6,380 bases of DNA from an uncultured bacterium. Its GTDB lineage: Bacteria; Cyanobacteriota; Vampirovibrionia; Gastranaerophilales; Gastranaerophilaceae. A program made the translations under genes and the position numbers. This document shows, piece after piece, positions 1 to 3,994 of the stretch. Position 1 is the stretch's first letter. Every line of letters begins with the position of its first letter. Location: NCBI GenBank assembly GCA_945910925.1, contig CAMDZX010000106.1:1-6380 (forward strand). Direction: 5' to 3'. The notes under the pieces were generated by a model. The model saw only the letters and a list, made by a program, of their open reading frames with translations, ran no database searches and was not told where the DNA came from.

Positions 1-84
1 CCCTCAGACAATACCCGTCTTGTTACTGTTTCACTAAGTGACTGTAATCAAATAAGAAAATATTGTTCTGACGCAATTTATTAA
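1..84 (+). CDS. Possible 3' end of an upstream gene (partial, unknown product)
   Basis: Frame 1 is open from the window edge to a TAA at 82-84 and would encode 27 residues ending in RKYCSDAIY. The other two plus frames close within the first 40 bases. A 9-bp hairpin begins 8 bases after the stop, which is where a gene end would be expected. The codons look ordinary for this AT-rich DNA. The piece is too short to assign to any family, and a chance open frame is quite possible. If real, the gene would converge on the response regulator at 206-877. Confidence 0.3.
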   Translation, partial: PSDNTRLVTVSLSDCNQIRKYCSDAIY

Positions 85-91
85 ATTCTAA

Positions 92-117
92 ATCTGCAAC
101 TATTCTATGTTGCAGAT
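92..117. terminator. 9-bp perfect hairpin between convergent gene ends
   Basis: ATCTGCAAC (92-100) is exactly complementary to GTTGCAGAT (109-117) around an 8-base loop. It lies just after the putative stop at 84 and about 90 bases beyond the end of the minus-strand response regulator. Read on the minus strand it is followed by TTTAGAATTT, a weak U-tract; read on the plus strand there is no T-run. It is plausibly a weak or Rho-assisted terminator, or an mRNA 3' end stabiliser. Confidence 0.35.
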
Positions 118-205
118 AGTTATTGGTAAAATTATCTCGGACAGTAGTGCACAAATTCCCGGGAACGGTTTCAAAACTGCATAAAAATATTCAATATTTG
201 ATTTA

Positions 206-877
206 CTATACAATACCTTCTCTTACGGCTTTTACTGCGGCTTGAACTCTGTCATTTACACACATTTTTTGTAAAATTGAACAAACATGAGCTTTTGCGG
301 TATGTACACTAACAATAAGTTCTTTTGCGATTTCAGTATTACTTTTACCTGAAACAAGATGTTTCAAAACCTCATATTCACGTTCGGTTAAAGGTACTTG
401 GTTTTCTGATTGCGATTTTGAATTCAAGAGAAACATTTTTTCTTGTTTTGGGAATGAACGCAAAACTTTTTCTGCAATTTCGGCATCAAGCCAACACACT
501 CCGTTTGCGACATCTCTGATAACATCCGCAAGTTTAGTCGGGTCAATATCTTTTAGACAATAAGCGTTTGCGCCGGCACTAAGCACTGCTATAACTTCTT
601 CTTCTCTATCGTGTGAAGTTAAGGCAATTACTTTTGTTATTTTATTTGTTTCTCGAAGTTTTATAATTGCTTCAATACCGTTCATGCCGGGTAAACCCAA
701 ATCCATTAATACAACGTCAGGTTGTGTTTGTTCTATCATTTTGAGCCCGTTTATTGCATCTTCGCTTTCTCCAACAACGGATATATCTTCATTTTCATTC
801 AAAGCACATCTCAAACCTACACGTGTAAGTTTAAAATCCTCTATTATAACTACTTTTATTTCGCGTGTCTTAATCAT
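206..877 (-). CDS. NarL/FixJ-family two-component response regulator
   Basis: The 223-residue protein has the usual family length and two-domain layout. Residues 7-122 form a CheY-like receiver: acidic pair E13/D14, phospho-acceptor D59 in VVLMDLGLPGMNG, switch residue T87 (with S88) and K109 in the AYCLKD motif. Residues 162-220 form a LuxR-type helix-turn-helix (PLTEREYEVL, then the recognition stretch VSVHTAKAHV). All residues needed for phosphotransfer are present, so it should be a phosphorylation-controlled DNA-binding regulator in the cytoplasm. The ATG at 877 is preceded by AAGGAG (884-889) at 6-nt spacing. No histidine kinase is next to it, so it is an orphan within this window. Its targets are unknown. 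The dyads in the divergent spacer make autoregulation, or control of the divergent operon, an attractive inference. The inter-domain linker (about 142-160, rich in K, S and Q) is ordinary. Confidence 0.96.
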   Translation of the reverse strand: MIKTREIKVVIIEDFKLTRVGLRCALNENEDISVVGESEDAINGLKMIEQTQPDVVLMDLGLPGMNGIEAIIKLRETNKITKVIALTSHDREEEVIAVLSAGANAYCLKDIDPTKLADVIRDVANGVCWLDAEIAEKVLRSFPKQEKMFLLNSKSQSENQVPLTEREYEVLKHLVSGKSNTEIAKELIVSVHTAKAHVCSILQKMCVNDRVQAAVKAVREGIV

Positions 878-911
878 GTTTTTCTCCTTCTTTTGAGCTC
901 ATGATTATTAA

Positions 912-917
912 ATTATA
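912..917 (-). promoter_or_regulatory. Probable -10 box for the response regulator gene
   Basis: The minus strand reads TATAAT here, 34 bases upstream of the ATG at 877, giving a short leader that contains the AAGGAG site. At 16-18 bp spacing no good -35 hexamer is present (GGTAAT, GTAATA). A perfect -10 with a poor -35 suggests that an activator helps. The half-sites just upstream (920-949) would be suitably placed for one. Confidence 0.4.
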
Positions 918-919
918 GT

Positions 920-1004
920 CAAAGAGGTTAGTATATTACCCAAATAGGTATATTTTTGCAGGTAGGATGTGAAAATTAATATATATCAGTATATATTTAC
1001 CTGC
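920..1004. promoter_or_regulatory. Cluster of GGTA/TACC half-sites and nested inverted repeats in the divergent spacer
   Basis: CAAAGAGGT (920-928) and CAAATAGGT (941-949) form a direct repeat at a 21-bp step, about two helical turns. TACC (937-940) and GGTA (947-950) form a dyad around six bases. GCAGGTA (958-964) pairs exactly with TACCTGC (998-1004), enclosing a second perfect dyad, AATATATA (978-985) against TATATATT (990-997). The array lies between the response regulator's -10 box and the plus-strand operon promoter. It looks like a protein-binding region, and the neighbouring NarL-type regulator is one candidate. The TAC-to-GTA spacing does not match the classical NarL 7-2-7 site. In AT-rich DNA some of these dyads could be chance. 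Confidence 0.4.
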
Positions 1005-1111
1005 TGATAACTGTTATATTTAAATTTTAAGGTTATAAACTTTCAAGCATATGATTTATAGTTTAAAAAACATATATTAATAACATTTCTTAATCATTTT
1101 TTTCGTTTTCA

Positions 1112-1140
1112 TTGACCGAGTATTATGCTTTGAATACAAT
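1112..1140 (+). promoter_or_regulatory. Sigma-70-type promoter of the three-gene operon
   Basis: TTGACC (1112-1117) and TACAAT (1135-1140) are separated by exactly 17 bp, each one mismatch from consensus. A TG lies at 1131-1132, near the extended -10 position. Transcription should begin at about 1146-1148, immediately before the GC-rich structured leader. This is the best promoter match I see in the window, and it faces the gene at 1275. Confidence 0.7.
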
Positions 1141-1146
1141 TTACAT

Positions 1147-1242
1147 GAGGAAATGAAGTGAATATCTTCAGCTGTGCCGCAGCCGTAATAGCCGGAATAC
1201 TCAAGATTTAGTCGGAGTCTCGAAGCAAGATACCGGCACGAG
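1147..1242 (+). promoter_or_regulatory. Structured 5' leader resembling a compact cobalamin (B12) riboswitch
   Basis: Of the 100 bases at 1161-1260, 48 are G or C, against 21 in the 100 bases at 1041-1140, as expected for structured RNA in AT-rich DNA. Three blocks match what I remember of the cobalamin aptamer core, in order. First is GGAAA followed by a hairpin of five pairs (1154-1158 with 1166-1170) whose loop region reads GUGAAUAUC against family GUGAAAAUC. Second is CUGUGCCGCAGCCGUAA (1172-1188) against CUGU-CCCGCaACuGUAA, then CCGGAAUAC against CGGGAAGGC. Third is AAGCAAGAUACCGGC (1223-1237) against aGuCAGgAgACCUGCC. A small hairpin ACUC/GAGU (1199-1202 with 1215-1218) separates the last two blocks. 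Against the call: no upstream P1/P2 strand is visible before the predicted start, GUGCCG (1174-1179) can pair instead with CGGCAC (1234-1239), and I found no clear kissing-loop partner near the ribosome binding site. If real, it would probably repress translation of the 1275 gene when cobalamin is present. Confidence 0.45.
1158..1211 (+). CDS. Possible short hydrophobic leader peptide (17 aa)
   Basis: A GTG at 1158 opens a frame encoding MNIFSCAAAVIAGILKI and ending at TAG 1209-1211. AGGA (1148-1151) lies 6 nt upstream. The start context (GTG AAT AT...) is like that of the gene at 1957. The peptide is hydrophobic and could be membrane-active or a translated leader. The predicted transcript start would put the binding site at the very 5' end of the RNA, and the same bases form the hairpin of the riboswitch-like element, so the two interpretations compete. 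A chance frame is the more likely explanation. Confidence 0.2.
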   Translation: MNIFSCAAAVIAGILKI

Positions 1243-1274
1243 TCAATCTCAGCAGGATATGAAGGAAGGATATT

Positions 1275-1967
1275 GTGTCTCTAGCAATTGCAGCAGTTCA
1301 AGCATCAGGAGTACGTCCGGGGTTATGCCCGCACGGGCTTCCGCCGGGTGCGTGTCCCATCTGCTCGGGTGGAATGGGCGGTAATAAGGTTATTACTGCG
1401 GATTTCTCTGCAAAACCGGGAGAGATGAGCTGGAATGAGTGTGCCGCAATCGGAGCGTTTTTGAAATCCATTCAAAATGCAAGACTCGCAAGGGAAGCAG
1501 ACTATCAAAATCAGATAATTGCAATGGCACAATTTCAGAACAACATGTCCAAGATGGCACAGAACCTTCAAACATTTATACAAAATATGAGTCAATCAGG
1601 ATTAACAAGACCGCTGGCTGTTGTTGCCCAAAGTATACTTCTGCCGGTAGTTAATTTTATGAAGGATTTACCTGTAAACTTTCTACAAATGACCGCCAAT
1701 GTTGCTCAAAAACTTGCGGATATAACAGACAAACTTACTGCAATATACGGAGAATTGAAAGCTGCTATGGACAAAAAAATCTCTGACTTTGCAAAAAAAG
1801 TTAAAAAGAAAATACTTTCGTTATTTGAGATATTTAATGTTGAAAACGAAGGTTCGGATGACGAAAGAATTGAAGATTATCAAAAACATTTGAATAAACT
1901 GAGAAACTTTTTAGAAAAAATAACCAACAGACCAACAAAATATAAGGAATTAAATAGTGAATATTAA
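1275..1967 (+). CDS. Unknown protein with N-terminal CPHG-CPIC motif and long helical region
   Basis: The GTG at 1275 is chosen because AAGGA (1262-1266) lies 8 nt upstream and an in-frame TGA at 1260-1262 blocks any longer form. The product has 230 residues. Residues 1-11 are short and hydrophobic (MSLAIAAVQAS) but lack a proper signal peptide. Residues 15-30 carry RPGLCPHGLPPGACPIC: C18, H20, C27 and C30 could bind one metal ion, or the motif could be a protein-docking tag. SGGMGG follows. Residues 52-110 and 140-218 look helical, rich in Q, M, N and later K/E, and may form coiled coils around a more hydrophobic stretch at 112-138 (PLAVVAQSILLPVVNF) that might touch a membrane. The C-terminus is highly charged. 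I recall similar CPHG...CPIC N-termini in gut Melainabacteria hypothetical proteins but know no function. It is the first gene of the operon and overlaps the next by 11 nt, implying translational coupling. Codons in the first 130 bases are markedly GC-richer than in the rest. Confidence 0.85.
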   Translation: MSLAIAAVQASGVRPGLCPHGLPPGACPICSGGMGGNKVITADFSAKPGEMSWNECAAIGAFLKSIQNARLAREADYQNQIIAMAQFQNNMSKMAQNLQTFIQNMSQSGLTRPLAVVAQSILLPVVNFMKDLPVNFLQMTANVAQKLADITDKLTAIYGELKAAMDKKISDFAKKVKKKILSLFEIFNVENEGSDDERIEDYQKHLNKLRNFLEKITNRPTKYKELNSEY

Positions 1968-3462
1968 TCAAGATTTAGAATCACAGAGAATCCACAGAAA
2001 TCAGACCAGAACACAAATCAGAACATCAAATCAAGTGAAAGAAGGGGTACTTGTTAATTCTAACGTACCGTTAAGTGATTCATATAACTCAATGTTAATA
2101 GGTGATAATGTAGAACTCCCGAATAAACTTTATGAAAAAAACACAAAACGTGAAAAAGGTATTTTACCGATATGCGGAATAACGACAGGCTTTATGGGTA
2201 TGGTTGCAGGGGCAACCGCTTTATACGCCAAATCCGCAAAAGATGTTATTGATGTAGATTTAGCGAAAAAGCTTTCTTCTATGACAAGAAATGTTTGTGT
2301 AAATAAAGAGATTGATCAGGCGATTTATCGACTTGTAGCCTCTCCGAGTGTCAAAGCTACAAAAGCAATGCTTGGAGTTGCGGCGCTTTCCTCAATGGGA
2401 TTTATGGGAAAAACTTTCTGCGACGGGTTCAGAGATGTATGGGTAAAGAAAAAAGAGGCTGATATTCATAAAAACCTTCAAGAAAATCTTATTGCTGTTG
2501 AAACCCAATCTTTTGCGGGGAAACTTCAAATAAACAGAAACCTTCTTGCAGAAAAAGCAAAAGAGTTTTCAAAAGCATTGACCGAAAAACCTGAGCCTAT
2601 GGAAAATTTTAAGCGAAGGAGTATAAGTTTTAAGGGTACATCAAACGATAACGAAGCTAAAAAGAAAAACGGTATAGCCAAGACTCTCGGGTATTTTGCT
2701 CTTGGTGCAGCATCGCTTGGTGCAATAATAGGCTTTGGATATATGTCCGTAAAAAATATTCGTAATAGTGTTCAATCAATGAAACGGGGACGTGAAAAAG
2801 TCAAAGAAACGATTAATACATTAGCAGAACAAATGAAAGAACATTCTCCTGAAAGGCTTGGAGAAGAAGGACATAAAACTGCAAAAGAAATCAACAGTAA
2901 CAATATCAAAAATCTTCTTGTGTCGATTGATGCAACTCCTGATGAAGTTGCTCAGACCGCAGAAAAACTTCATTGGCATAGTGACGAAGAAAAAAAATCT
3001 TTTATTGCAGATACTTTATTTAGTATTAAAAAATCAACAGAAAAAGCAAATAGTGCATTGGGAGGCTCAGGTGAGGACAGAAATACTTTTTATTCTCACG
3101 TTAGTGACTATACGGCATTTTTCTATAACTGGTTGATGGATTCTTCGAATAAACAATTTAAGACACTTTTCTTTGGGATAACAGGGGCAACTGCTGCTAC
3201 TTATCTTGGTAAAACAGCAGGAGAAGCCGTTAAGGATGTTCAGGTGAAAAAATATAATGCAGATACCGAACTTTCGTTGCAAAAACGTCTGGTTTCGACA
3301 GAATTAAGAAATTTTAAATCCAAAAAAGAGGCATCAATACAACCGTTGTGTGATGAGTTTTACAAACAACGTCAAAACGGTAAATCGGAAGAAGATTTAA
3401 AAGTTATGGCAGACAGTATTTTAACCGAAATCAAAAACGGCCCGCCGTATGTATATAGTTAG
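1957..3462 (+). CDS. Unknown membrane-associated protein with duplicated glycine-zipper module
   Basis: The GTG at 1957 has AAGGAA (1944-1949) 7 nt upstream and lies inside the last codons of the preceding gene; the next in-frame ATG is 45 codons later with no comparable site. The 501-residue product has a polar N-terminus without a signal peptide and four hydrophobic, glycine-rich stretches at about 69-91, 136-150, 243-265 and 402-418 (G74/G78/G81/G85; G245/G250/G255/G259; G407/G410/G418/G422). Residues 123-182 align with 389-449: IY-L/FY-L, GKT (151-153 and 418-420), then D-V-x-V-K-K, A-D, L-Q and E at a constant offset of 267 residues. This is an internal duplication. GKT here is not a Walker A motif, as the upstream GxxxxGK is missing. 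Between modules lies a long charged helical region (266-400). Glycine zippers suggest close helix packing in a membrane or pore, which is inference only. I do not recognise the family. Confidence 0.88.
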   Translation: MNINQDLESQRIHRNQTRTQIRTSNQVKEGVLVNSNVPLSDSYNSMLIGDNVELPNKLYEKNTKREKGILPICGITTGFMGMVAGATALYAKSAKDVIDVDLAKKLSSMTRNVCVNKEIDQAIYRLVASPSVKATKAMLGVAALSSMGFMGKTFCDGFRDVWVKKKEADIHKNLQENLIAVETQSFAGKLQINRNLLAEKAKEFSKALTEKPEPMENFKRRSISFKGTSNDNEAKKKNGIAKTLGYFALGAASLGAIIGFGYMSVKNIRNSVQSMKRGREKVKETINTLAEQMKEHSPERLGEEGHKTAKEINSNNIKNLLVSIDATPDEVAQTAEKLHWHSDEEKKSFIADTLFSIKKSTEKANSALGGSGEDRNTFYSHVSDYTAFFYNWLMDSSNKQFKTLFFGITGATAATYLGKTAGEAVKDVQVKKYNADTELSLQKRLVSTELRNFKSKKEASIQPLCDEFYKQRQNGKSEEDLKVMADSILTEIKNGPPYVYS

Positions 3463-3486
3463 TAATTTAAGAAAAAGAAAGATAAA

Positions 3487-3939
3487 ATGTATTCTGCTGT
3501 ATTTCAAACATTTAAACAAAAGCCATACGAGCAAATCAAACTTCCTGATGCAACGAGGAATTACTCCGTTGTGGACGAAAGAAAAGTGGGTTTCTACGTA
3601 AATCAACGTGAAAAAGCTTTACCGCAATTGGAAAAAATTCTTCAAAAATCCAATGATGAAAAAGAAGTTACGGAGACCCTGTATATTATTGATAGAATGA
3701 TAGATAACGGGGTAAAGGGTGTTGATAAAATGTACCCTGCTTTATCAAGGTTTAATAATTCAAAATCTCCGAACGTACAAACATTCTTGGCGGGAATATA
3801 CAGAAAAACACAGGTTCCTGATGCTTTTGGTCCTTTGGTATGTATGCTTATACAAAACTCTATCAATCCTCCGACTACTCCGCAGTATTTTGACCCCAAT
3901 GAAGAAATCGGCGGTGCAATATTAAGTTATTTGGCATAA
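3487..3939 (+). CDS. Unknown small all-helical protein, HEAT-like
   Basis: The ATG at 3487 follows the previous stop by 24 bases, so it belongs to the same transcript. Its ribosome binding site is weak (purine-rich AAGAAAAAGAAAG). The 150-residue product has no signal peptide or membrane segment. After a polar N-terminus it reads as successive amphipathic helices at about 41-53, 58-73, 77-89, 94-105 and 111-124. One turn is DNGVKG (73-78) and one helix begins SPNVQTFLAGIYRKT. The spacing suggests two or three HEAT/armadillo-like helical hairpins, a fold used for protein-protein binding. The tail (126-150) starts with NPPTTPQYFDPNEE. Assignment to HEAT repeats is inference; no enzymatic motif is visible. 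Its position suggests a cytoplasmic partner of the two preceding proteins. Confidence 0.85.
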   Translation: MYSAVFQTFKQKPYEQIKLPDATRNYSVVDERKVGFYVNQREKALPQLEKILQKSNDEKEVTETLYIIDRMIDNGVKGVDKMYPALSRFNNSKSPNVQTFLAGIYRKTQVPDAFGPLVCMLIQNSINPPTTPQYFDPNEEIGGAILSYLA

Positions 3940-3942
3940 AAA

Positions 3943-3970
3943 TAGGATGACTTTTGCCATCCTACTTTTA
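3943..3970. terminator. Bidirectional intrinsic terminator between convergent genes
   Basis: TAGGATG (3943-3949) and CATCCTA (3958-3964) form a 7-bp stem with an 8-base loop. The plus strand continues CTTTTA, and the minus strand continues TTTTTA after the stem, so it can end both the operon (stop at 3939) and the exoprotein gene (stop at 3995). The U-run is better on the minus strand. Confidence 0.75.
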
Positions 3971-3994
3971 TGTCATACATACTACCTATCAAAA

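Noticed and set aside
156..165. TTCCCGGGAA palindrome as an operator
   Set aside because: It is a single 10-bp palindrome downstream of a gene end with no promoter nearby; nothing supports a regulatory role.
185..199. AAATATT-C-AATATTT palindrome just after the response regulator stop, as its terminator
   Set aside because: The stem is entirely A/T and cannot form a usable loop without losing pairs; the hairpin at 92-117 is a better candidate, though also weak.
937..952. Classical NarL 7-2-7 heptamer site
   Set aside because: TAC and GTA are separated by 8 rather than 10 bases and the heptamer consensus is broken on both sides.
1203..1218. Group I intron-like S element (AAGATTTAGTC)
   Set aside because: There is no matching P, Q or R element nearby and the leader is far too short for an intron core; the match is coincidental.
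1323..1595. Minus-strand open frame of 90 codons
   Set aside because: It lies wholly antisense to the first operon gene, has no ribosome binding site and shows no domain-like composition.
2407..2415. GKT tripeptides in the 501-aa protein as Walker A nucleotide-binding motifs
   Set aside because: Neither copy (residues 151-153 and 418-420) has the GxxxxGK[ST] pattern with a preceding beta-strand; both sit at the end of hydrophobic segments inside the internal duplication.
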